Origin: Qipengyuania polymorpha | GTDB lineage: Bacteria; Pseudomonadota; Alphaproteobacteria; Sphingomonadales; Sphingomonadaceae | Assembly: GCF_019711435.1 (NCBI RefSeq) | Contig: NZ_JAIGNK010000001.1 | Location: 806,001-870,000, forward strand | Direction of reading: 5' to 3' | Length of the DNA stretch: 64,000 bases | Shown: positions 16,206 through 25,270 of the stretch, piece after piece | Layout: each line of letters begins with the position of its first letter | Numbering within the stretch: the first letter of the stretch is position 1 | Program-made: the position numbers and the translations under genes | Notes under the pieces: generated by a model | The model's database searches: none | Told to the model about the DNA's origin: nothing | Seen by the model: only the letters and a program-made list of their open reading frames with translations

Positions 16206-18143
16206 ATGCTCACCTTTTTCCGGAATTTCTTCAAATCCAAAATCGGCCTTGCCATTACCCTGGCGTTCCTTGGCGTCATCGGCTTTGCCTTTGCCAGCAT
16301 GGACGTGTCGAGCAGCGGCACCTTCGGCGGTGTTGCCGGCGGCGACAGCGTGGCCGTCGTGGGCGACCGGAAGATCGGCACGGCAGAACTGAACCGAGCG
16401 GCCAATGTTGCGCTGCGCGAGGCGCGGCAGGAAAATCCGAATGCGACAATGCAGACACTGCTGGCTAACGGCGGTCTCGAGCGCATCCTCGACGACCTCG
16501 TCAATCGCTATGCCATCATCGCATGGGCCGAGGAAAACGGCTTTCGCGCCGGCGACAACCTCGTGAACAGCGAAATCCGCCAGATACCCGCAGCACGCGG
16601 GGCCAGCGGGGATTTCGACACGGCGACCTACCAGCAGTTCCTGCGCAACAACAGCCTGACAGACGCGCAGGTCCGCCAGCAAATCCGCACTTCGCTGTTC
16701 TTCCAGCAGACGGTCCTGCCGCAGGTTTACGGCGCGAAACTGCCCAACTCGCTGGCCGAAACCTATGCCCGCACCTTCAAGGAGCGCCGCACCGGCTCCA
16801 TTGCTGCCCTGCCCTTCGCAGCCTTTGCGCCGGAAGGTACTCCGACCGACAAGGTGCTGCAGAAATTCTACACCGACAATCGCACCCGCTTCATCCGTCC
16901 CGAGCGTCGGACCCTGCGCTATGCGACCTTCGACAGCAGCGCGCTGGGTGACAGCATCGAGCCGACCGCGGAAGAAATCGCGGCAAGCTATGAAGACAAT
17001 GCCGCCCAGTATGCGGCGAGCGAAACCCGCAGCTTCACGCAGCTGATTGTCCCCACCCGTGAGGGCGCCGAGGCAATTGCGGCACGTGTGCGTGGTGGCG
17101 AGAGCTTTGCTCAGGCTGCTTCGAGTGCAGGACTTCGCCCTGCCGAACTCGCCGACCAGTCGCGCTCGGCCGTTCGCAGCTCGGCTTCGGCGGCGGTAGC
17201 GGATGCCTATTTCTCGGCCGATGAGGGGGCAGTTACTGCTCCGGCACAGGGCCAGCTTGGCTGGTATGTCGCCCGCGTGACTTCGGTCGAGCGTCGTGCG
17301 GCCCGCGACCTCGCTTCCGTGCGTGATGAAATCGCCGACACCCTGCGCGAACAGAAGCGCCAACGCGGCATCGCCGAGCTGGCGGTAAGCATCGAGGACC
17401 GCCTCGCCGACGGCGCTTCGCTCTCTTCGGTTGCGCAGGAACTCGACCTCGAACTGCAAGCGTCGCGCCCCATTACGGCCTCGGGCCAGGTTTACGGCAC
17501 GCCGGAGCCTGCTCCCGAAGCGCTTCGCGGTGTGCTCGAATATGCTTTCCAGATTGATGAAGGCGAAGCGGAAATCGGCGCCCTGCCCGACCAGCGGACC
17601 TTCGTGGTGTACGAGGTGACGGATATCACCCCGTCGGCAGCGGCTCCGCTTTCGGAAATCAAGGACCAAGTGACCTCCGCATGGCGCGCCGACCGAGCCA
17701 GCAAGGCTGCGGAAGCCGCGGCAGACCGCATCCTCAAGCGCGTCGAGGGTGGCGCGACCCTCGCCAACGCCCTGTCCGCCGAGGCAACGCGCCTTCCCCC
17801 CGCGCAGCAGGTTTCGCTCAGCCGCGAAGAGCTGGCGCGCATGCAGAACCAGCGCGTTCCTGCTGCAATCGGCCTGATGTTCGCCATGGCGGAAGGCACG
17901 GTCAAAAAGCTTGAAGGCCCGTCGCAGCAGAGCTGGTTCGTGGTCGACCTGGAAGACGTCCAGCTCGAAGAGCTTGCCGAGAATGATCCGCTCATCGCCC
18001 AGGCGCAGAATGCCATCGGTCAGGCATGGGGCTCGGAATATGCCGAGCAACTGCTCGCCGCCATGCGCGCCGCTGTGGGTGTCGAACGCAATGCCGATGC
18101 CATCGCTGCCGTGCGTCGCCAGCTCCTCGGCGAAACGAACTGA
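16206..18143 (+). CDS. ppiD: PpiD-type peptidyl-prolyl isomerase (SurA-like periplasmic chaperone)
   Basis: 645 residues. One N-terminal membrane anchor (about 12-31: IGLAITLAFLGVIGFAFAS) follows the typical start MLTFFRNFFKSK. Then comes a SurA-N-like domain (GDRKIGTAELNRAANVALRE to about 210) and a parvulin-like domain near 270-385 with RSFTQLIVPTREGAEAI and GWYVARV. PpiD is an inner-membrane, periplasm-facing chaperone that helps proteins leave the Sec channel. The parvulin domain looks divergent, so isomerase activity is uncertain. It leads the ppiD-trpE transcription unit; trpE starts 7 bases after its stop. Confidence 0.85.
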   Translation: MLTFFRNFFKSKIGLAITLAFLGVIGFAFASMDVSSSGTFGGVAGGDSVAVVGDRKIGTAELNRAANVALREARQENPNATMQTLLANGGLERILDDLVNRYAIIAWAEENGFRAGDNLVNSEIRQIPAARGASGDFDTATYQQFLRNNSLTDAQVRQQIRTSLFFQQTVLPQVYGAKLPNSLAETYARTFKERRTGSIAALPFAAFAPEGTPTDKVLQKFYTDNRTRFIRPERRTLRYATFDSSALGDSIEPTAEEIAASYEDNAAQYAASETRSFTQLIVPTREGAEAIAARVRGGESFAQAASSAGLRPAELADQSRSAVRSSASAAVADAYFSADEGAVTAPAQGQLGWYVARVTSVERRAARDLASVRDEIADTLREQKRQRGIAELAVSIEDRLADGASLSSVAQELDLELQASRPITASGQVYGTPEPAPEALRGVLEYAFQIDEGEAEIGALPDQRTFVVYEVTDITPSAAAPLSEIKDQVTSAWRADRASKAAEAAADRILKRVEGGATLANALSAEATRLPPAQQVSLSREELARMQNQRVPAAIGLMFAMAEGTVKKLEGPSQQSWFVVDLEDVQLEELAENDPLIAQAQNAIGQAWGSEYAEQLLAAMRAAVGVERNADAIAAVRRQLLGETN

Positions 18144-18150
18144 GGCGCGC

Positions 18151-19665
18151 TTGACTGGCCAGTTCGAAGGCCGCGCACGGGCGCTGGAGGCGCTGGGGCA
18201 GGGCCGTCCGGCACTCGTCTGGCGCAAGCTGGTCGCAGACACGGTCACACCGGTCGGCGCGGCGCTGCGACTCATCGAGGAAGGCCGCGGCGATTTCCTG
18301 CTGGAGTCGGTCGAGGGCGGAGAGGTCCGCGGACGCTACAGCCTGCTCGGGCTGGACCCCGACCTCGTCTTCCGTGCCGAAGGTGACGAGGCAACGATAA
18401 ACCGCGACTGGCAGCGCGACCGCGAATCCTTCAAGGCGTGCGAAGCCGGCACACTCGCCGCCATGCGCAACCTGCTTGAGGAGTGCCGTATCGATGTGCC
18501 GGAGGGCCTGCCCCCTGCCCTCGCCTGCCTCGTCGGATATTTCGGCTACGAAACCATCGGGCTTGTCGAAAAGCTGCCCCGCCCGGACAAGCAGGCGCTC
18601 GACCTGCCGGACATGCTGTTCTCGCGGCCCACGCTGCTGCTCGTGTTCGACAGTCTCAAGGACACGCTTTTCTGCATCGCGCCGCTCTGGCCCGGAGACG
18701 CGTTAGCGGAAGACGCGATTGCGCAAGCTGACGAGCGCATTGAAGCGGCGCTCGCGAAGCTCGACAGTGCGCTCCCCCGGACCAGCGCGTCGGCGGGAGA
18801 TCACGAACTTCCGCAATTGCAGCCGACCATGCCGAGCGAAGATTACGCCGCGATGGTGGCCCGCGCGAAGGAGTACATCACCGCGGGCGACATTTTCCAG
18901 GTGGTGCTCTCGCAGCGCTTCACCGCGCCTTTCGAGCTGCCGCCGATCGCGCTCTATCGCGCGCTCCGCCGAGTGAACCCCTCGCCCTTCCTCTATTTTC
19001 TCGACCTGCCAGGCTTCGCAGTGGTCGGCTCCAGCCCTGAAATCCTCGTGCGGGTTCGCGACGACCAAGTGACCGTTCGCCCGATTGCCGGCACACGCCC
19101 GCGCGGAGCATCTCCGGAAGAGGACCGCGCCGCCGAAGCTTCGCTCCTCGCCGATCCCAAGGAAAAGGCGGAACATCTCATGCTGCTCGACCTCGGGCGC
19201 AACGATGTGGGACGGGTCGCCAAAAGCGGCACGGTGGAGGTCACCGACAGCTTCACGGTCGAGCGCTACAGTCACGTCATGCATATCGTCAGCAATGTTG
19301 TCGGCCAGCTCGACCCGTCGAAGGACGCCATCGACGCGCTGTTTGCAGGCTTTCCCGCCGGGACCGTCAGTGGCGCGCCCAAGGTTCGTGCCTGCGAAAT
19401 CATCGCCGAACTCGAACCCGCCACCCGCGGTCCCTACGCCGGCGGTGTCGGCTATTTCGCGCCCGACGGCTCGCTCGACAGCTGTATCGTCCTGCGTACG
19501 GCAGTCGTGAAGGACGGAATCATGCATGTGCAGGCCGGTGCGGGCATCGTTGCCGACAGCAACCCCGAATACGAACAACGCGAATGCGAGGCCAAGGCCG
19601 GCGCGCTATTCGCAGCAGCACGCGAGGCAGTCAGCCTCGCCCAGACACCCGGTTACGGACAATGA
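18151..19665 (+). CDS. trpE: Anthranilate synthase component I
   Basis: 504 residues from a TTG at 18151 with TGAGG (18141-18145) ahead of it. The N-terminal Trp-binding region has FLLESVEGGEVRGRYSLLG (the LLES feedback motif). The chorismate-binding core contains GDIFQVVLSQRF, NPSPFLYFLD, SSPEILVRV, RPIAGTRPRG, LLDLGRNDVGRV, GTVSGAPKVRA and the C-terminal AGAGIVADSNPEYE. It makes anthranilate from chorismate together with TrpG, which lies two genes downstream. Its stop overlaps the next start (ATGA). Confidence 0.96.
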   Translation: MTGQFEGRARALEALGQGRPALVWRKLVADTVTPVGAALRLIEEGRGDFLLESVEGGEVRGRYSLLGLDPDLVFRAEGDEATINRDWQRDRESFKACEAGTLAAMRNLLEECRIDVPEGLPPALACLVGYFGYETIGLVEKLPRPDKQALDLPDMLFSRPTLLLVFDSLKDTLFCIAPLWPGDALAEDAIAQADERIEAALAKLDSALPRTSASAGDHELPQLQPTMPSEDYAAMVARAKEYITAGDIFQVVLSQRFTAPFELPPIALYRALRRVNPSPFLYFLDLPGFAVVGSSPEILVRVRDDQVTVRPIAGTRPRGASPEEDRAAEASLLADPKEKAEHLMLLDLGRNDVGRVAKSGTVEVTDSFTVERYSHVMHIVSNVVGQLDPSKDAIDALFAGFPAGTVSGAPKVRACEIIAELEPATRGPYAGGVGYFAPDGSLDSCIVLRTAVVKDGIMHVQAGAGIVADSNPEYEQRECEAKAGALFAAAREAVSLAQTPGYGQ

Positions 19666-20504
19666 AATACGCATATCTCGCCCTCCCCCTGTTGATGCTG
19701 ACCGCCTGCGAACCCGCCAAGGAAGGTGAGCCGGTCACACGCACGCGCATCGATGGTCAGGGCATCCCCTCGGCAACACCCACGCCTGTCGAGACCGCCT
19801 CTGGCACCACGCAGGTCGAAAGCGCCTGCCGCTCGATAATCTTCGAGGACACGCCGCTCACCCATTGCCTAGCCACCCCGTCGCGCCACCGCGTGTCGAT
19901 GGACCTCGGCCCCTCGGGTGATGCTCCCTACCGCAGCCTTACGGCCTATTCGAAAGCGCACAGCGCAGGCAGCATCGCCTTCGCCATGAACGCGGGCATG
20001 TATGACGACGAGGGAAAGCCCATCGGCTATTTCGTCGAGGACGGTAACCGCTTGCAGACGCTGAGCACTGCAGATGGCGAAGGCAATTTCCATATGAAAC
20101 CGAACGGCGTCTTCTTCGGCAGCGGCGAGACATGGGAGGTCCGCACCACCGACGACTTCCTCGCCAATGTCCGCGAGCGGCCGCAATTCGGCACGCAGTC
20201 GGGCCCGATGCTGGTCGTCGACGGCAAGTTGCATCCCGAAATTTCGCATGACGGCGAATCGCGCCTCATCCGCAATGCCGTCGGTGTCGACGAAAGGGGC
20301 CGCGCGCATTTCGTCATTTCGAACGCCGCCATCAGCTTCGGCAAGCTCGCCCGATTCTATCGCGACGAACTCAATGTGAAGAATGCGCTCTATCTCGACG
20401 GCAATGTGTCGGCGCTATGGAATCCGGCGACCGACCGGCTCGATACCGGCGCGCCCATCGGCCCCATCGTGGTCGTCGAAAAGAAGGACTGGACCGATGA
20501 TTGA
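19662..20504 (+). CDS. Phosphodiester glycosidase family (DUF2233) lipoprotein
   Basis: 280 residues from the ATG at 19662. The N-terminus is a lipoprotein signal with lipobox LMLTAC (Cys16), so it should be lipid-anchored. The C-terminal 200 residues fit the phosphodiester glycosidase/NAGPA-like fold: FAMNAGMYDDEGKPIGYFVEDG, HMKPNGVFFG, TQSGPMLVVDGKLHP, RNAVGVDERGRAHFV and ALYLDGNVSALWNP. Relatives act on polysaccharide or GlcNAc-phosphodiester links; the substrate here is not known. It sits inside the trp operon, overlapping trpE by 4 bases and pip by 8. Confidence 0.8.
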   Translation: MKYAYLALPLLMLTACEPAKEGEPVTRTRIDGQGIPSATPTPVETASGTTQVESACRSIIFEDTPLTHCLATPSRHRVSMDLGPSGDAPYRSLTAYSKAHSAGSIAFAMNAGMYDDEGKPIGYFVEDGNRLQTLSTADGEGNFHMKPNGVFFGSGETWEVRTTDDFLANVRERPQFGTQSGPMLVVDGKLHPEISHDGESRLIRNAVGVDERGRAHFVISNAAISFGKLARFYRDELNVKNALYLDGNVSALWNPATDRLDTGAPIGPIVVVEKKDWTDD

Positions 20505-21459
20505 ATACGAGCGCACGCTCTATCCCGAAATCGAACCCTACGAGACCGGCATGCTGGATGTCGGCGAGGGCCATTCGCTCTATTACGAGCGTGTCGGCAC
20601 GCCGGGCGCGAAGCCAGCGGTCTTCCTCCACGGCGGCCCCGGCGGCGGCATGTCGCCCGCGCATCGCCGCCAGTGGGACCCGGACCTCTACGACGTGCTG
20701 CTGTTCGACCAGCGCGGTTGCGGCAAGTCGCTGCCCTTCGCCGAAATCGAGAACAACGATACCTGGCGCATCGTCGAGGACATCGAGAAGCTGCGCGAGA
20801 TGTGCGGTCACGAGAAGTGGCAGGCGTTCGGCGGAAGCTGGGGAGCTACCCTCGCCCTCGCCTATGCCCAGACGCATCCCGAGCGCGTGAGCGAAATCGT
20901 ACTGCGCGGCGTGTTCCTCGCGCGCCAAAAGGAAAAGGACTGGCTCTATTCCTACGGCGCGAGCGAAATCATGGCCGAACAGTGGGACGACTTCGCAGGC
21001 CTCATTCCCGAGGCCGAGCGCGGCAATCTGGTGCAGGCCTATTACGACCGACTGACCAGCGACGACGAGGAGACCCGCGTTGCCGCTGCGCGCGAATGGT
21101 CGCTGTGGGAGGGCAATGTCGCCACCCTGCTGCCCGATGAGGCCTTGCTCGACAGCTTCGGGGATCCGGCCAAGGCCATCCCCTTCGCCCGCATTTGCGC
21201 CAAGTTCTTCCTGCAGGACTTCTTCCTCGAGGAAGCGCAGCTTTTGAAGAACGTCGAGCGCATAAAGCACATTCCCGGCATCATCGTGCAGGGCCGCCAC
21301 GACATCTGCACCCCGCCCACCTCGGCGTGGGAGCTGAAGAAGGCATGGCCCGAGGCCGAGCTCTGGATTGTCCACGATGCCGGCCATTCGGCAGGCGAGC
21401 CGGGCATCATCGACGGCCTCGTCCGCGCGACCGACAAGCTTGCCGGCAAGCAAGGCTGA
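20497..21459 (+). CDS. pip: Proline iminopeptidase
   Basis: 320 residues, an alpha/beta hydrolase of peptidase family S33. The N-terminus MIEYERTLYPEIEPYETGML and the oxyanion motif HGGPGGGMSP are typical of Pip. The nucleophile elbow GGSWGATLAL holds the Ser; FDQRGCGKS precedes it. The acid and base are in VQGRHDICTP and DAGHSAGEP. It removes N-terminal proline from peptides in the cytoplasm. Overlaps the stop of the preceding lipoprotein gene by 8 bases and lies between trpE and trpG, a placement unrelated to tryptophan synthesis. Confidence 0.92.
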   Translation: MIEYERTLYPEIEPYETGMLDVGEGHSLYYERVGTPGAKPAVFLHGGPGGGMSPAHRRQWDPDLYDVLLFDQRGCGKSLPFAEIENNDTWRIVEDIEKLREMCGHEKWQAFGGSWGATLALAYAQTHPERVSEIVLRGVFLARQKEKDWLYSYGASEIMAEQWDDFAGLIPEAERGNLVQAYYDRLTSDDEETRVAAAREWSLWEGNVATLLPDEALLDSFGDPAKAIPFARICAKFFLQDFFLEEAQLLKNVERIKHIPGIIVQGRHDICTPPTSAWELKKAWPEAELWIVHDAGHSAGEPGIIDGLVRATDKLAGKQG

Positions 21460-21519
21460 GACAGCGGGCAGCTTTCCTTCCTTGAAAGCGCGCCCCGCCC
21501 TCGCCAATCAGGCACTGCA

Positions 21520-22130
<611 letters not shown>

Positions 22131-22134
<4 letters not shown>

Positions 22135-23123
22135 AACAGCTACCCTCCGCCGACACGCATCTCGACGAAGCCCAGGCGCATGAGGTCTTTGGCTGGATCC
22201 TCGATGGCGAAACGAGCGACGAGGAAATCGGCCGCTTCCTCGTGGACATGTCCGCCCGCAGCGAAACCTCGGATGAAATCGCCGGTGCGGCGCGAGCCCT
22301 GCGCGAACGGCTTATCCCCATCGATGCGCCCGAAGGCACGGTGGACTGCTGCGGCACGGGCGGCGACGGGCATCACACGCTCAACGTCTCGACGGCAGTC
22401 AGCCTGCTCGTGGCCGCTTGCGGCGTACCCGTGGCGAAGCATGGTAACCGTGCCGCCAGTTCGAAATCGGGTGCTGCCGACACGCTGGAGGCGCTCGGTC
22501 TCGACATGGAAGCGGCAGGAAGAACTGCCGAGAAAACCTTGAACGAGTTGGGAATTTGCTTCCTCTTCGCCAAAAACCATCACCCCGCGATGGGCCGTAT
22601 CCAGCCCATTCGCCAGAAGCTGGGTGTGCGGACCATCTTCAACCTGATGGGCCCGCTTTCGAACCCCGCTGGCGTCACCCGCCAGCTCATCGGCATTGCC
22701 CGCCCTGCCTACGTCCCGATTTACGCGGCGGCCAAGGCGAAGCTTGGGACCGAGCGCACCTTCATTGCCTCAGGCGACGAGGGGTTGGACGAGCTGAGCC
22801 TCGCCGGCGGCAACGAGCTGGCCGACGTCAAGGGCAACAACTTCGAGATGCGGCGCGTTGTCGCCGTGCAGGCGAATCTCCCTCACGCACCGGTCGAGGC
22901 CATTCGCGGGGGTGACCCGGAGCATAATGCCAAGGCGCTCGAAGCGCTGTTGATGGGCGCTCCAGGTCCCTATCGCGATGCGGTGCTGTTCAACGCTGCC
23001 GCGACCCTCATCGTTGCCGGCAAGACCAGCGACTGGACCGAAGGCGCCGAGATGGCGGCAGAGTCCATCGACTCCGGCCGCGCCAAACAGCTTATGTCCG
23101 ACTGGATTGCGCTCGCTCAATGA
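22131..23123 (+). CDS. trpD: Anthranilate phosphoribosyltransferase
   Basis: 330 residues from the ATG at 22131 (ATGA overlap with trpG). The glycine-rich phosphate loop is [17 protein letters not shown], followed by [22 protein letters not shown] and the [11 protein letters not shown] motif. It joins anthranilate to PRPP in the second step of tryptophan synthesis. Coupled to trpC by another ATGA overlap. Confidence 0.96.
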
Positions 23124-23905
23124 ATAAGCTCGAGCAGATTTGCGCTACCAAGCGTGAGGAAGTCGCTGCGCGCAAGGCTGAACACAGCCTCGCCGATCTT
23201 GCCGGGCTCGCAAGTGAACAGTCCGCACCGCGCGGCTTCCTTCGTGCATTGGAAGAAAAGCAGCAGAGCGGCTTCGGCCTCATCGCCGAAATCAAGAAGG
23301 CCTCGCCGTCGAAAGGCCTCATCCGCGAGGACTTCCATCCTGCCGACCACGCCCGCGCCTATGCGGCAGGTGGCGCCGCCTGCCTTTCGGTGCTGACCGA
23401 CGCTCCCTACTTCCAGGGCCATGAGGATTACCTCGTCGCTGCCCGTGCGGCCTGCGATCTGCCGGTTCTGCGCAAGGACTTCATTGTCGACCCCTGGCAG
23501 GTCGTCGAAGCGCGCGCGATTGGCGCTGATGCCATCCTCATCATTGTCGCAGCGCTGGATGATAGCCAGATGGTGGAAATCGAAGACGCCGCGATCGAGC
23601 ATGGAATGGACGTGCTGGTCGAAGTGCATGACGCCGAGGAACTCGACCGAGCAGGCGTGTTGAAGTCACGCCTTCTCGGGGTAAACAACCGCAATCTCAA
23701 AACCTTCGAGACCAACCTTGCCACGACGGAGCAACTTGCTGCGCGTGCGCCGAAGGATGCCTTGCTGGTCGGTGAGAGCGGCATTTTCACGTATGATGAT
23801 TGCCAGCGCCTTGCCCGCGTCGGGGTGCGCAGCTTCCTCGTCGGGGAAAGCTTGATGCGTCAGGACGACGTCGAGCAGGCAACGCGGACCTTGCTGCATG
23901 GCTAG
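23120..23905 (+). CDS. trpC: Indole-3-glycerol phosphate synthase
   Basis: 261 residues, single-function TrpC (no fused TrpF). TIM-barrel motifs: [78 protein letters not shown] and [12 protein letters not shown]. It closes the indole ring of indole-3-glycerol phosphate. The last 8 bases overlap moaC. Confidence 0.97.
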   Translation: MNKLEQICATKREEVAARKAEHSLADLAGLASEQSAPRGFLRALEEKQQSGFGLIAEIKKASPSKGLIREDFHPADHARAYAAGGAACLSVLTDAPYFQGHEDYLVAARAACDLPVLRKDFIVDPWQVVEARAIGADAILIIVAALDDSQMVEIEDAAIEHGMDVLVEVHDAEELDRAGVLKSRLLGVNNRNLKTFETNLATTEQLAARAPKDALLVGESGIFTYDDCQRLARVGVRSFLVGESLMRQDDVEQATRTLLHG

Positions 23906-24371
23906 GCTCACGCATCTCGATGATCAGGGCGCGGCGCGCATGGTCGATGTTGGCGCCAAGGCCGAAACGGCCCGCAGCGCGGTTGCAGAAGGGCGCATCC
24001 GGATGAGCGCGGAAGCCCTCGAAGCGTTGATGTCCGGAAGTGGCCCCAAGGGCGACGCGCTCGCGGCGGCGCGCATTGCCGGCATCATGGCCGCCAAACG
24101 AACCGGGGAACTGATACCGCTCTGCCACCCCCTCGGACTTGAAAGCGTGACCGTCGAATTCTCCCGCGAATCGCACGCTATCAGCGTCACCGCTAAGGCC
24201 TCGCTGACCGGTAAGACAGGTGTCGAAATGGAGGCAATGACGGCCGCAAGCGTCGCGCTTCTGACGCTCTACGATATGGGCAAGGCCATCGACCGCGGCA
24301 TGGTCATCGAAGGTGTCCGCCTCATTGAAAAGACCGGCGGCAAGTCCGGGATATGGACTGCGCCGGACTGA
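23898..24371 (+). CDS. moaC: Cyclic pyranopterin monophosphate synthase
   Basis: 157 residues with the MoaC signatures [38 protein letters not shown] and [26 protein letters not shown], and the conserved end KTGGKSGIW. It makes cyclic pyranopterin monophosphate for molybdenum cofactor. It overlaps trpC by 8 bases. moeA, often next in alphaproteobacteria, is absent: lexA follows after about 125 bases. Confidence 0.96.
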   Translation: MARLTHLDDQGAARMVDVGAKAETARSAVAEGRIRMSAEALEALMSGSGPKGDALAAARIAGIMAAKRTGELIPLCHPLGLESVTVEFSRESHAISVTAKASLTGKTGVEMEAMTAASVALLTLYDMGKAIDRGMVIEGVRLIEKTGGKSGIWTAPD

Positions 24372-24373
24372 AA

Positions 24374-24391
24374 CGAGAACGCCTGTTCTCG
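24374..24391. repeat. Perfect dyad GAAC-N4-GTTC between moaC and lexA
   Basis: CGAGAAC (24374-24380) and GTTCTCG (24385-24391) form a 7-bp inverted repeat with a 4-base centre, 2 bases after the moaC stop. It could be a weak terminator stem, but no T-run follows. The core GAAC-N4-GTTC resembles Gram-positive LexA boxes, so it is noted. Confidence 0.5.
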
Positions 24392-24420
24392 CGTAACTGC
24401 CTCCAGAATGGCGGGAATGC

Positions 24421-24463
24421 TTGACTTTGCGAATATGGTTGCCTAATTGTTCCACATTCGTTC
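24421..24463 (+). promoter_or_regulatory. lexA promoter with alphaproteobacterial SOS operator
   Basis: TTGACT (24421-24426), 17-base spacer and TAATTG (24444-24449) form a sigma70-type promoter. GTTC (24449-24452), seven bases, GTTC (24460-24463) is the GTTC-N7-GTTC LexA operator of alphaproteobacteria, covering the end of the -10 region and the expected start site. This fits autorepression of lexA. Confidence 0.8.
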
Positions 24464-24497
24464 ACGGCTTTGTGAACAGCCATGTGGGAGCATTTGG

Positions 24498-25187
24498 ATG
24501 CTGACTGCCAAGCAGCACGAACTTATCCGCTTCATCCAGCAGAAGCTGGAGGAAACCGGCATCTCGCCCTCTTTCGAGGAAATGAAGGAAGCGCTCGATT
24601 TGAAGAGCAAGTCGGGCGTGCACCGCCTGATTTCCGCGCTCGAGGAACGCGGCTTCATCCGCCGCCTGCCCAACCGCGCCCGTGCGCTCGAAATCGTCAA
24701 GCTGCCCGAAGATACCGTAACCAGCCCATCGCGCGCTGCGCCGGCAAACGATACGGTCGTGTCGATTTCTTCGGCCAGGCCTGCCGCGCCGGAACCTGCC
24801 AACGACATCATCGAGGTACCGCTCCACGGCCGCATCGCTGCCGGTGCACCTATCGAGGCAATCGAGGGTCAATCCTCGATGCCGGTGCCTGCTGCCCTGC
24901 TCGGCCCCGGCGATCACTACGCGTTGGAAGTGAGCGGCGATTCGATGATTGAAGCTGGTATTTTCGACGGCGACTTTGCGCTGGTGAAGCGTTGCGAAAG
25001 CGCCCGCGACGGCGAGATCGTGGTTGCGCTGGTCGATAATGAGGAAGCCACTTTGAAATACTTGCGAAAGGAAGGGCCGATGGTTCGGCTCGACCCGGCC
25101 AATGGCTCGTATGAACCGCAGGTCTACGAAGCCCGCCGCGTGCAGGTTCAAGGCAAACTTGCCGGGCTCTTGCGCCGCTATCATTGA
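24498..25187 (+). CDS. lexA: LexA repressor
   Basis: 229 residues from the ATG at 24498. Winged-helix DNA-binding domain [15 protein letters not shown]...[22 protein letters not shown] linker of about 30 Ala/Pro-rich residues leads to the S24 self-cleavage domain: Ala115-Gly116 cleavage site in GRIAAGAP, Ser149 in [10 protein letters not shown] and Lys187 in EEATLKYLR. It represses SOS genes until RecA-stimulated cleavage. A GTTC-N7-GTTC operator overlaps its own promoter, and an intrinsic terminator follows. Confidence 0.97.
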   Translation: MLTAKQHELIRFIQQKLEETGISPSFEEMKEALDLKSKSGVHRLISALEERGFIRRLPNRARALEIVKLPEDTVTSPSRAAPANDTVVSISSARPAAPEPANDIIEVPLHGRIAAGAPIEAIEGQSSMPVPAALLGPGDHYALEVSGDSMIEAGIFDGDFALVKRCESARDGEIVVALVDNEEATLKYLRKEGPMVRLDPANGSYEPQVYEARRVQVQGKLAGLLRRYH

Positions 25188-25227
25188 TAGCGCGCCCAGG
25201 TCCTTCAGATAGACTGATGGCTTATTA

Positions 25228-25268
25228 AAAAGGCGTCCGGCGAGAGTCGGGCGCCTTTCCTTCTTTTT
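25228..25268 (+). terminator. Terminator between lexA and comEC
   Basis: AAAGGCGTCCG (25229-25239) pairs with CGGGCGCCTTT (25248-25258) around an 8-base loop, followed by CCTTCTTTTT. It lies between the convergent lexA and comEC stops; the A-run before the stem may let it work on the minus strand too. Confidence 0.8.
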
Positions 25269-25270
25269 AC

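Noticed and set aside
16074-18275. 733-codon open frame on the minus strand opposite ppiD
   Set aside because: Arg/Gly/Ala-rich translation without domains, fully antisense to ppiD.
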